Shown in pieces: positions 27,445 to 35,706 of a stretch of 64,000 nt of DNA; position 1 is the first letter of the stretch, and each line of letters starts with the position of its first letter. Under the pieces are notes generated by a model. That model was given only the letters and a program-made list of their open reading frames with translations, was not told the origin of the DNA and did no database searches. A program made the translations under genes and the position numbers. Source of the DNA: Pseudomonas sp. MPC6 (lineage in GTDB: Bacteria; Pseudomonadota; Gammaproteobacteria; Pseudomonadales; Pseudomonadaceae); contig NZ_CP034783.1 of the NCBI RefSeq assembly GCF_006094435.1, positions 585,001-649,000 of the forward strand, in the 5' to 3' direction.

Positions 27445-28558
27445 ACGCCATGTGCTGCAGTTCTGTCACGGCTATGACGGGCCGTTCCTGGACTGCGCAA
27501 GGCAGTATGCCAGCCTGTTCGCGGGGACCGGTTATCGGGTGACCACGGTGTTTCTGACCGGGGTTGCCGATGCCGAAGTCGCCGCGGGTTGCGCTTCCGA
27601 TGAAGTGCTGTTCATGGAATACAGCTCCAAGGCCATTCGCGGCCTGAAGCTGGGCGCCATCGGCGATCTGCGCAAGATCGCCGCCTCGCGCAATTTCAGT
27701 TTCTGTATTGCTCACCGATTCAAGCCGATTTATATCGCCTTGCTCGGCACGTCGTTGCCGGTGATTGGCGTGCATCATGCGTTTGACGATTACAAGCGCG
27801 GCACCCGCAAACTCTTCGCCAATTTTTTCCGCAAGCGCCTGAGCCTGCTTGGCGTTTCCGATGCGGTGCGTGACGACATGCGCAGTTGCCTGCCGAAATG
27901 GCCGGCCGCGCGGATACAAACGCTCTACAACCGGATCGATGTCCAGGCCTTGCAGGAGAGCCAGGTGTCGGTTCGCGAAGCTCGTGAAGTCCTCGGTCTG
28001 TCGATGGATGCCTGGATCGTCGGCAACGTCGGGCGACTGCACCCGGACAAGGACCAGGACACGCTGTTGCAAGGTTTTGCCACAGCGCTGCCGGGTTTGC
28101 CGGTCAACAGCCAACTGGTGATTCTCGGCGCGGGTCGACTGGAGCAGGATCTCAAGGCCCTGGCGCGTGAGCTGGGCATCGGCGACCGCGTGCTGTTCCT
28201 CGGCCAGGTGCCCGAGGCTCGGCGTTATTTCCGTGCCTTCGATGCATTTGCCCTGAGCTCCGATCACGAACCGTTCGGCATGGTGTTGCTGGAGGCCATG
28301 GCCGCCGGTGTGCCGCTGCTCGCCACGGCGTGTGGCGGCGCGAAGGAAGTGGTCGAAGGCGTAGGCATTCTGTTCCCGCTGGGCGATGCCGGGCGTTTGG
28401 CCCAAGGGCTGCAACATCTGGCCGCCATGGACGAGCAGCAACGTCACCAGTGTGCCGAGCTGATGCTCGACCGCTTGCAAGAACGCTTCTCCGACCGCGC
28501 GGTGCGTGACGCCTTCTGGCGTTTGCCGCCTGTTACCGAACTGGCACCGAGGGGCTGA
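27428..28558 (+). CDS. wapH: LPS core glycosyltransferase, GT4 (WapH-like)
   Basis: 376 residues, GT-B fold. The donor-site motif DHEPFGMVLLEAMAAGVPLL is near residues 277-296, and VGRLHPDKDQDTLL lies at the domain hinge. It probably adds a glucose of the outer core, as proposed for WapH. The symbol rests on position between the carbamoyltransferase and the Mig-14-like gene. ATG 27428 lies inside the end of the previous gene. Confidence 0.82.
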   Translation: MTRSAERHVLQFCHGYDGPFLDCARQYASLFAGTGYRVTTVFLTGVADAEVAAGCASDEVLFMEYSSKAIRGLKLGAIGDLRKIAASRNFSFCIAHRFKPIYIALLGTSLPVIGVHHAFDDYKRGTRKLFANFFRKRLSLLGVSDAVRDDMRSCLPKWPAARIQTLYNRIDVQALQESQVSVREAREVLGLSMDAWIVGNVGRLHPDKDQDTLLQGFATALPGLPVNSQLVILGAGRLEQDLKALARELGIGDRVLFLGQVPEARRYFRAFDAFALSSDHEPFGMVLLEAMAAGVPLLATACGGAKEVVEGVGILFPLGDAGRLAQGLQHLAAMDEQQRHQCAELMLDRLQERFSDRAVRDAFWRLPPVTELAPRG

Positions 28559-29454
28559 TGCTCAACCGATTTCAAGGCTGGCGCGAACGTGGCTGGACGG
28601 CAGTCGACGCCTCGACTTACGCCGAGGCCTGGCAACGTTATGGCGGCAGCGTCGCCACTCATCCCATGGTGGTCGAGCGGCTGGCGCAGTTGGCTGGCAT
28701 CCCGGTGCGTTACCTGGCCTGGGAGCAGCACGGCGAAGTCAAAGCCGCGATCCCGACCTGGGGTCGCGACCTGGCCTTATCCAAAGAAGTGCTCAAGCGC
28801 CAAGGTAAAAAGGGCTTGTACGACCTCGGCAACGCCGAACTCATTCTGCCGGCCGCTGCCGATGCCCAGGCGCCGCTGCGTCATCGCGGGCGCTATCTGT
28901 CGGCGCTGAACGAAGGCCGCTTTACCGGCATCAGGTTGCAGGCCGAACAACTGGCCATGGCCCGCACTCCCGAAGAACTGTCGAAGAAGTTCCGCTACAA
29001 CCAGCGCCGCGAATTGCGTCTGCTGGAAGAGGCGGGCGGAGTGGTGCGACCGGTCGCCGAGTTTTCCAGCAGCGAGCTGGCGGCCATCTATTGCGACCTG
29101 TTCCAGCGCCGTTGGGGGTTCCCGGCGACGGGCGCCGAACGCATGGCCGAGGTCATCGAGTTGCTGCGTGACCTGTTGATCGGCTCGGTGATTTTTCTCA
29201 ACGATGCGCCGATAGCGATTCAGCTGGTCTACCGTGTGGTGACACCCCAGTGGGTCAGCGTCGAGTACATCAACGGCGGCGTCGATCCCGAAACCCGTGA
29301 GTTCAGTCCCGGCAGCGTCTTGAGTTTTCTCAACACCCAGAGCGCCTGGGAGCATGCCCGGGCGCTGGACAAACCCCTGCGCTTTTCTTTCGGGCGCGCC
29401 GACCGTGAATACAAGGATCGCTGGTGCAACCCTGTGCCGGTATTCACCGTATGA
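28558..29454 (+). CDS. Mig-14-like (GNAT-fold) protein in the LPS cluster
   Basis: 298 residues, no signal peptide. It resembles the Mig-14 family, with FRYNQRRELRLLEEAGG and a C-terminal segment SFGRADREYKDRWCNP. Mig-14 proteins in Salmonella and P. aeruginosa are tied to resistance to cationic antimicrobial peptides, but the biochemical reaction is not established. Such GNAT-type proteins may transfer an acyl or aminoacyl group to core sugars. The start overlaps the wapH stop by 1 bp and its end overlaps dnpA by 4 bp. Confidence 0.82.
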   Translation: MLNRFQGWRERGWTAVDASTYAEAWQRYGGSVATHPMVVERLAQLAGIPVRYLAWEQHGEVKAAIPTWGRDLALSKEVLKRQGKKGLYDLGNAELILPAAADAQAPLRHRGRYLSALNEGRFTGIRLQAEQLAMARTPEELSKKFRYNQRRELRLLEEAGGVVRPVAEFSSSELAAIYCDLFQRRWGFPATGAERMAEVIELLRDLLIGSVIFLNDAPIAIQLVYRVVTPQWVSVEYINGGVDPETREFSPGSVLSFLNTQSAWEHARALDKPLRFSFGRADREYKDRWCNPVPVFTV

Positions 29455-30893
29455 GCCAGCCCATGAATCGCAAACAGCAACTGCTCAAGCGCCATCGGCG
29501 CAACAAACGCATCGGCCTGTTGATTGCGCTGGTGGTGTTGATTGCCTGCGGCGTGCTGGTGGTCTGGTGGCTGCCGGTGGTGCTCGCGGTTCTGGGCTGG
29601 ATTGCCCACGAGGCATGGTTTGCCGACCATCTGTTTTATTCACCCACAGACGATTATCAGTACAGCTTCCCCCCGTACACCCAGCAGCCCAAGGTGCATC
29701 TGGACGGGGACCGGTTGCGGCTTGACGAGGGCGTGATGCTGGTCGACAACGCCACCCTGATCTTGGCGCTGCGGATAAAAAGCACCTGGCTGGGACGCTT
29801 TATCGATCCCGTTGTCGAGCTGGCGGGTGGGGCTGATCCGGACCGCCAGACCTTCGAGCGTGGCGTCGATGGTTTGCGTTACCTCAATCTTACGGGGCAG
29901 GCCTCTGTGCTCTCGCAAGGTGAGTTGCGTCTGCGCGGACGTTTCTGCCGATTGCTCGGCGAGCCGGTGCTCTCGGCGTTCGAACATCCGGATTACAGCC
30001 GTCAGCGGGTGATGGTGATCGCGCCCCACGCCGACGACGCCGAGCTGGCCGCATTCGGCTTGTACAGCGGCGCCGAACAAAGCTGGATCGTGACCATCAC
30101 CGCCGGTGAAATCGAGGCCGGGCACTACCGGCAGATGGGGCTCGATGGCGTCGAAGCGTCTCGGCTGAAGGGCTCGCTGCGCGCCTGGGACAGTGTCAGC
30201 GTTCCGTTGTGGGGCGGCGTGCCTCAGCAGCGCTGCATTCAACTGGGCTACTTCTGCCTGCAGTTGCCTGCCATGCAAAGCGCACCGACCGAGGCCGTAG
30301 CGTCCCGTGAGGCTCAGCTGGGCGATACCCGATATTTCCGCCGATTCAATCCATTTGCCTTGGGCAGTGACGTTGATGGCCTGCCATCCTGGAATAATCT
30401 GCTGGCTGACCTGCGTGAATTGATCGAACGCATCGAGCCTCAGATCATTGTCTTGCCGCACCCGCACCTGGATCCCCATCCGGACCACCTGTGCTCGCAG
30501 CAGGCGGTGATGCAGGCATTGAGCGGCACGACGTGGCAGCCTGAAACCTTGTTGCACTACGCCAATCACTTGCATGACAACGATCGCTGGCCAATGGGCG
30601 ACGCGGGCACGGGCGTAGCACTGCCGCCCCAGATCGGAGTCCATGAATCGTTGCGTCCCTGGACGCTGTGTCTGTCGACCGACAGCCAGTGGCGCAAGGC
30701 GATGTCGCTGGGCATGATGCACGACCTTCAGCCCCGGCCGCCCTTCAAGCGCCTGCTGCGCCGAGCGATACAACGTTGCCTTGCGGCTCGACGCTGGCGA
30801 GCGTTCGGCGAAAACGATTTTCTGCGTAAAACGGTACGACGCCACGAATTGTTCTGGGTCCAAGAGTTGTCTGGAAAGAGAGAGTCCAATTGA
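29451..30893 (+). CDS. dnpA: PIG-L family de-N-acetylase, DnpA-like
   Basis: 480 residues. A basic N-terminus and one or two hydrophobic helices (about 22-55) anchor it to the inner membrane. The zinc motif APHADDAELAAFG lies near residues 191-203, and PHPHLDPHPDHL near 340 supplies the second metal motif. PIG-L enzymes remove N-acetyl groups from sugars. PAO1 DnpA, in the same place, affects fluoroquinolone tolerance; its natural LPS substrate is unproven. ATG 29451 overlaps the preceding stop by 4 bp. Confidence 0.88.
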   Translation: MSQPMNRKQQLLKRHRRNKRIGLLIALVVLIACGVLVVWWLPVVLAVLGWIAHEAWFADHLFYSPTDDYQYSFPPYTQQPKVHLDGDRLRLDEGVMLVDNATLILALRIKSTWLGRFIDPVVELAGGADPDRQTFERGVDGLRYLNLTGQASVLSQGELRLRGRFCRLLGEPVLSAFEHPDYSRQRVMVIAPHADDAELAAFGLYSGAEQSWIVTITAGEIEAGHYRQMGLDGVEASRLKGSLRAWDSVSVPLWGGVPQQRCIQLGYFCLQLPAMQSAPTEAVASREAQLGDTRYFRRFNPFALGSDVDGLPSWNNLLADLRELIERIEPQIIVLPHPHLDPHPDHLCSQQAVMQALSGTTWQPETLLHYANHLHDNDRWPMGDAGTGVALPPQIGVHESLRPWTLCLSTDSQWRKAMSLGMMHDLQPRPPFKRLLRRAIQRCLAARRWRAFGENDFLRKTVRRHELFWVQELSGKRESN

Positions 30894-31846
30894 AAGTCCT
30901 GTTTCTGGTACAGAAAGAGCAGCGGGCGATTCTCGATCGACTGTATGACGGCATCGCCGAGCATTGCGAGTGCGACAAGCGCGAATTGACCAGTGAAGAG
31001 CAGGACGACTTGCGGGGGTATTTTCGCAAGCATGTCGATGTGACCCGCTATGACCGTATCGTGTTTTTTCTGCGCTTCAAAAAAGAAATCCGGCAGGTAA
31101 GGTTCATCCGGACCGTGCCCAACCTGGTCATTCTTGAGCACGATGCCTACCAGAATTACATTCCGTGCAAATACACCGGCAAGTTCAGTGCCCATTACCG
31201 CAAGCTGCCCTGGGCGCGGGTGATCAGCTCGGGTTTCATGGTCAGTGAGCGTTTGCGCGCAGAGGGCTTCGACGCGGTATTCGTGCCGAAGGGCTACGAC
31301 CAGACATTGCTGCAGGACCAGGGGCGTGAACGGGATATCGAGCTGGCGTTTGTCGGCAGCACCAACAGCGTCGCCTACAGTGGCCGCAAGGCGCTGCTCG
31401 ATGAGTTGGGACGAGTCGAATCGATGGTCGTCACGCGCACCAAATCCGGTGAAGAGTACTGCGACACACTCAACCGCATTCGCTTCTTCGTCAGCGCCGA
31501 TGTCGGCATGGGCGAATTCATGATCAAGAACTTCGAGGCCATGGCGTGCGGCTGTGTGTTGCTGGCCTACGATCAGGGCGCTTCGGAAAGCGGCGCGCTG
31601 GGTTTGCAGGACATGCATAATGTGGTGCTCTACCAAGATGTCCCGCAGCTCCAGCAGAAGCTGGCCGTATTGCGAGCCGACCCGGAGCTTGCGCAGCGCA
31701 TCGCCGCCAATGGTCGCGAACTGGCGGTCAGTCAGTTCAGTTTTGCGCGGATTGGCCAGCGTATCGTCGAAGCGCTGGAGCCTGCACTGCGCCCTGGCGC
31801 GCCGCTGGGGCTGCTGGAAAAAGTGCGCCTGAAACTGGGCGTTTGA
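30890..31846 (+). CDS. ssg: GT4-like surface polysaccharide protein Ssg
   Basis: 318 residues. It belongs to the Ssg group found in Pseudomonas core clusters; mutants elsewhere show altered LPS/EPS, motility and phage sensitivity. It has a glycosyltransferase-like C-terminal half with GEFMIKNFEAMACGCVLLAY in place of the standard E-x7-E, so activity is uncertain. Start is TTG 30890, overlapping the dnpA TGA, with AGAGAG upstream. A 56-bp gap follows, ending the coupled run. Confidence 0.85.
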   Translation: MKVLFLVQKEQRAILDRLYDGIAEHCECDKRELTSEEQDDLRGYFRKHVDVTRYDRIVFFLRFKKEIRQVRFIRTVPNLVILEHDAYQNYIPCKYTGKFSAHYRKLPWARVISSGFMVSERLRAEGFDAVFVPKGYDQTLLQDQGRERDIELAFVGSTNSVAYSGRKALLDELGRVESMVVTRTKSGEEYCDTLNRIRFFVSADVGMGEFMIKNFEAMACGCVLLAYDQGASESGALGLQDMHNVVLYQDVPQLQQKLAVLRADPELAQRIAANGRELAVSQFSFARIGQRIVEALEPALRPGAPLGLLEKVRLKLGV

Positions 31847-31902
31847 CAAGGGTTGGTCAGCCATTGAGATGGCTGGCACTTTGACTTTTAATCGGGAATC
31901 AG

Positions 31903-32664
31903 GTGCACTTTTCTAACGAAAGTAACATCACATTAGTGGTCACCAGCTGTGGCCGCCTGGACCTGCTCAAAATAACTCTCGAGAGTTTTGACCGGTTCAA
32001 TACCGCCGCCATCCGCGAAGTCTTCATCACTGAAGATGCAGGGGACGATCAGGTGCACTCGGTCATTCCCGCCCATTGGAAAGATCACTGCACGGTGTTC
32101 GTCAATCGCCCGAAGCTCGGCCAGTTGGCGTCGATCGATCTGGCGTACGAACACGTCAGCACGCCCTACATCTTTCATTGCGAAGATGACTGGGAGTTCT
32201 ATCGCCCGGGGTTTGTGGAAGACTCCATGGCCATCCTCGAGTTGCGTCCGGAAATTCTCCAGGTGTGGTTGCGCAACTATATTTACGATCTGTGTGTTCA
32301 CAGCCCCTACATTCACCAGGGCGCCCGCGAAATTATCGGTGGGGTGCCGTGTTACCCGCTAATCTCCGATAAGCCCGAGTGGCAGAGTTTTTCGCTGAAT
32401 CCCGGGCTGCGTCGCATGAAGGAATATCGGCTCTGCGCCCCATTTGCCGAACACGGTGGGGAAAAGGCGTTGTCGCAGCGTTACGCACAGCTCGATTTGA
32501 CTGCCGTGACCCTGGAAGGGGATGCCGTTCGGCATACCGGATTTGGCCTCCATGTACAGACGTCGATTGAACGTCGGCGCAAGGTGCGCCGCAGTCGACG
32601 TGACCATGTGAAGTCCGGATTGTTTCTACTGCTGGGAGTCTGCATTGGCTGGTTCATCAACTAA
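31903..32664 (+). CDS. Probable GT-A glycosyltransferase (family 2-like), outer core
   Basis: 253 residues. The N-terminus NITLVVTSCGRLDLLKITLESF and FHCEDDWEFY near residue 91 (acidic metal-binding motif) fit a GT-A glycosyltransferase. A basic stretch RRRKVRRSRRDHVK followed by a hydrophobic tail LFLLLGVCIGWF suggests C-terminal membrane association. Start is GTG 31903, with weak upstream support. PAO1 has the GT2 rhamnosyltransferase wapR around here, but I do not see enough to call it WapR. Base composition looks lower in GC than neighbours. Confidence 0.72.
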   Translation: MHFSNESNITLVVTSCGRLDLLKITLESFDRFNTAAIREVFITEDAGDDQVHSVIPAHWKDHCTVFVNRPKLGQLASIDLAYEHVSTPYIFHCEDDWEFYRPGFVEDSMAILELRPEILQVWLRNYIYDLCVHSPYIHQGAREIIGGVPCYPLISDKPEWQSFSLNPGLRRMKEYRLCAPFAEHGGEKALSQRYAQLDLTAVTLEGDAVRHTGFGLHVQTSIERRRKVRRSRRDHVKSGLFLLLGVCIGWFIN

Positions 32665-32709
32665 GTGCACCGCTTGTCACCCGGGACCCTTGCATTGGCT
32701 TGTTGCTCT

Positions 32710-33807
32710 ATGAATATCCTTAACGTCATGTGGTCCGGTGGTGCTCCATACGCATCGATTCACAAGGTTCATCAGCAAATTCTCTCGCAGGCTGGTCCCA
32801 CTGCATCAGTGAAGACCTGGTTGCTGCAAGGCAGCGTGTCCGAGTGCGGGCTGAGCGTAGGCGATGCCCGGGAATGGAAACTGTCCTCTGCCCGCTTGAA
32901 GGGGCGGCATTTCTGGCGGCTGACGAAGCCCTGGATGCAGGCCGGCTTTCAGAAGGCGCTCATGCAGAGTGAGGCGCAGCTGCTGCTGCTCGATGGTTTG
33001 GGCGTCGCTCGCACGCTGTTGCCGCTGCTCAAAACGCTGCCACATATCCGCGCGGTGGTGATTTTCCATGGCTCCACGCGTCTGCGTGCCACGGATCGAG
33101 CGCTCTTCGAGCAGCTCACTGCGTCTTCCCGGCTGACCTTGGTTGCAGTGTCCAATACCTTGGCCACCCAGTTGAGCGACGACCTCCAATTGCCCGTGAT
33201 GACCCTGCGCAGTGCGTTCGACCCTGCCTCCTTCCGTTCGGCAGTGCTCTCGCGAGAGCAGGCCCGTGCCCGGTTGGGATTGCCCCTGGATCATACGCCG
33301 GTGCTCGGTGCGGTCGGACGATTCGAGGACAAGAAGGGTTTTGCGTGTCTGTTCGAGGCCTTTACTTCGGCCTTGCAGCAACGACCCGACCTGCGCCTGG
33401 TGATCATCGGCGAAGGATCGACCCGGGCAGCGCTGCAAGCGCGCATCGACCACCTGGGATTGAATGCCCGTGTCTCGTTGCCCGGTCACCTCAACGAGGC
33501 TGCGCAGCTTTACAGCGCCTTCGACTGGGTCGCAATCCCTTCACTCAGCGAGGGGCTGGGGTTGATCATGCAAGAGGCCGTGATGGCGGGCGTGCCGGTC
33601 ATCTCCAGCGACTTGCCGGTGTTCCGCGAGCAGTTGGCTCATACGGGCTGGTATGCCCCCGTCGATGATGTCAGTGCCTGGAGCGATGCCATCTTGCGCG
33701 CGTTCAGCGTCTGTGCGAAAAACGTCGCCGCGGAGCAATATCTGGAACTGGCGCCGGACCAGGCCTGGTCGGACTTCAGTCAAGTCGCCCGCCGATTGCT
33801 CTCATGA
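32710..33807 (+). CDS. GT4 glycosyltransferase, outer core
   Basis: 365 residues from ATG 32710 (MNILNVMWSGGAPY). A GTG at 32665, just after the previous stop, would add 15 codons without homology-like sequence. GT-B features: HGSTRLRATDR at the acceptor side, AVGRFEDKKGFACLFEAF at the hinge, and SEGLGLIMQEAVMAGVPV with the E-x7-E pair near 280. It probably adds an outer-core hexose; acceptor and donor are unknown. Its stop overlaps the stop of the reverse-strand kinase-like gene within a palindromic TCATGA. Confidence 0.8.
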   Translation: MNILNVMWSGGAPYASIHKVHQQILSQAGPTASVKTWLLQGSVSECGLSVGDAREWKLSSARLKGRHFWRLTKPWMQAGFQKALMQSEAQLLLLDGLGVARTLLPLLKTLPHIRAVVIFHGSTRLRATDRALFEQLTASSRLTLVAVSNTLATQLSDDLQLPVMTLRSAFDPASFRSAVLSREQARARLGLPLDHTPVLGAVGRFEDKKGFACLFEAFTSALQQRPDLRLVIIGEGSTRAALQARIDHLGLNARVSLPGHLNEAAQLYSAFDWVAIPSLSEGLGLIMQEAVMAGVPVISSDLPVFREQLAHTGWYAPVDDVSAWSDAILRAFSVCAKNVAAEQYLELAPDQAWSDFSQVARRLLS

Positions 33808-34407
33808 CGGCAGAACGGCTTGCTCCAGCGCTTGCATTGGAAAGCTGCCGTTCAGGTTCTCTCGTGCAATATAGCGGGCGAAGTGTTGCAAGTTGCGCTT
33901 GATCAGGTGCCTGGGCAGCGGTGCCCGCATGAAACGCATGTCCGCCACGTCGATCAGGCCCATCCGATTGTCCGGTGTCACCACGATGTTTCCCAGGTGC
34001 AATGAACGAAAGTAGATCCCCGACGAATGAAGACTGCGTATCAGGCCCGCCAGAGCAGGCAGGTTCTGCTGCCAGTTGAAACCTTCCTTGTCGGCAATCT
34101 GGCGCAGGGTTTCTCCAGGCAGGGGCCGGTAAAGCACAGCCGTCATGCCTGGGGCTTGCAGTTGGAAGAACTGCAGGACCTCAAAGGTGGGCACACCCAG
34201 TTTTTGCAGTTCGATGGCATTGTCGATGAAGCGCTTCGAATATGGACGAAACAGGGCGGAGGAAAAAATACGCTTGCGCCTGAACAGTTTGAGGATATTC
34301 CCGTCCTGCAACAGGTAGACTTTCGGGCCGAAGCTATCGGCCTCCAGTATTTTGGCGCCTTCAATCATTCGATTTAAAGCGTCTTGCGCAAGTCGGGAGC
34401 ATTGCAT
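33802..34407 (-). CDS. Kinase-like protein of the LPS cluster, catalytic Asp replaced
   Basis: 201 residues from ATG 34407 (MQCSRLAQDAL). It has KVYLLQDGNILKLFRRKR (nucleotide loop and Lys) and LIDVADMRF (metal Asp). The catalytic loop reads FRSLHLGNIV, where Ser stands in the place of the usual Asp of HGDLHxGN. It may be a pseudokinase. It is alone on the minus strand within the cluster, convergent with the GT4 gene and divergent from waaL, matching the PA4998 position. An upstream in-frame start at 34479 would run through the waaL promoter region. Confidence 0.75.
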   Translation of the reverse strand: MQCSRLAQDALNRMIEGAKILEADSFGPKVYLLQDGNILKLFRRKRIFSSALFRPYSKRFIDNAIELQKLGVPTFEVLQFFQLQAPGMTAVLYRPLPGETLRQIADKEGFNWQQNLPALAGLIRSLHSSGIYFRSLHLGNIVVTPDNRMGLIDVADMRFMRAPLPRHLIKRNLQHFARYIARENLNGSFPMQALEQAVLPS

Positions 34408-34518
34408 CGTAGGAAGCCTTGTTGGAATAGCGGGGCACAGTGGCGGGCAATGATGCCGAAAAGTTTCAGTTTTAACCATGCCGGGTTAGGCGGGGCGAAT
34501 CAACCAAGGAGCACATTG

Positions 34519-35691
34519 ATGCAGGAAACACGCTGGGCGCAAGCATGGATGACGATCGGTCTGCTGTGGTTCCTGTTGGCCATCGCCGTTGCGCCTACCA
34601 ATAAAGTCTATCAGCAGGGCCTGGTCGCAACGCTCTGGCTGCCGGCCATAATGTTCGCCTGGTCAACACGGGCCAGGCTCGCAGAACTGCTCGATAAACA
34701 GCGCTGGATCTACCTGCCATTGCTCGGTCTGGTGGTCTGGTCATTGATCAGCCTGTCATGGACCAATGCCGAAGACCCGGGTCGCGAAGCCAAGCGTTTG
34801 TTGTATATCGGTGTGTTTCTGCTGTTCTTCCCGGTCTTTGCCAATGCCCGACCCGAGCGGGTCATACGCGTCATGCAATGGGGTGGCCTGGGGTTGGCAT
34901 TGACTGCCTTGGCGGCGATGGTCAGGTTTTATGTGATCAATGGCAGCGTCTGGTATGCGCGCGTCGAGGGGTTGGGCGAGTTGGCTCATCCGATTCTGGG
35001 GGGGTATGTCATCGGGCTGGCGGCCGTGTGGCTTGTGCATTGGGTCCCGCGGGATCGCCGGCTGCAAGCGGTCTGGGCGCTCGCGCTAGGGTTGCTGGGG
35101 CTATTTGTAGTGCTTAGCCAGAGCCGTGGTGCGGCGTTGGCGTTGTTTCTGACGTTGCTCGCCATGCCCATCTGGTGCCGTGATCGTCGCAGCCGGATCA
35201 TTGCCGTGTCGGCATTGACCGTCGCGATGCTGGCTTTCTGGTTTCTCGAGCCTCTGGTGTTGGCCCGCGGCGTTTCCTATCGTCCGCAGATCCTCATGGC
35301 AAGCCTGCAAATGATCGCCGAACATCCGTGGCAGGGGTTGGGGCTGGGTGGCGCCTACAAAGTGTTCGCCGACGGCATCTACTTTGACCATGCCCATAAT
35401 CTGTTCACCCATGTCGCTATCGAACTGGGCCTGCCGGGCCTGTTATTGTGGTGCGCGACATGGATTGCAGTCCTGTATCAAGCCTGGAAGGCCCGGGAAA
35501 CCCTCTATGGCCAAGGTGTCATCGGCATCTGGCTGTTTTCGTCCCTGGCCATGCAATTCGACGCGGCGAGCCTGACCGGAACGCCAAGGGCGGAGTGGTT
35601 CATCAGTTGGTTGCCTGTAGGTCTGGCTGGTGTTTTGGTATGGGCGCGGGCCGATTCCGGCGCTTGTGATAAAATTTCGCGTTCTTCCTAA
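34519..35691 (+). CDS. waaL: O-antigen ligase family protein WaaL
   Basis: 390 residues with about ten to twelve hydrophobic helices. WaaL moves undecaprenyl-linked O-antigen onto lipid A-core on the periplasmic face. Family features are ELAHPILGGYV, SQSRGAALALFL and the periplasmic segment HPWQGLGLGGAYK, then DHAHNLFTHVAIELGLPG with the conserved His. ATG 34519 follows AAGGAG at good spacing; the open frame upstream lies in the divergent promoter. WaaL sequences vary strongly between strains, so the family call is firmer than the substrate. Confidence 0.88.
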   Translation: MQETRWAQAWMTIGLLWFLLAIAVAPTNKVYQQGLVATLWLPAIMFAWSTRARLAELLDKQRWIYLPLLGLVVWSLISLSWTNAEDPGREAKRLLYIGVFLLFFPVFANARPERVIRVMQWGGLGLALTALAAMVRFYVINGSVWYARVEGLGELAHPILGGYVIGLAAVWLVHWVPRDRRLQAVWALALGLLGLFVVLSQSRGAALALFLTLLAMPIWCRDRRSRIIAVSALTVAMLAFWFLEPLVLARGVSYRPQILMASLQMIAEHPWQGLGLGGAYKVFADGIYFDHAHNLFTHVAIELGLPGLLLWCATWIAVLYQAWKARETLYGQGVIGIWLFSSLAMQFDAASLTGTPRAEWFISWLPVGLAGVLVWARADSGACDKISRSS

Positions 35692-35706
35692 TCAGTGAGC
35701 TCTACG

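Noticed and set aside
24570..30870. Minus-strand open frames of 380-530 codons opposite LPS genes
   Set aside because: They are shadows of strongly supported plus-strand genes and lack start signals and motifs.
34408..34518. N-terminal extensions of both the kinase-like gene and waaL overlapping each other
   Set aside because: The two frames would overlap head to head; the family-like starts at 34407 and 34519 leave a normal divergent promoter gap.
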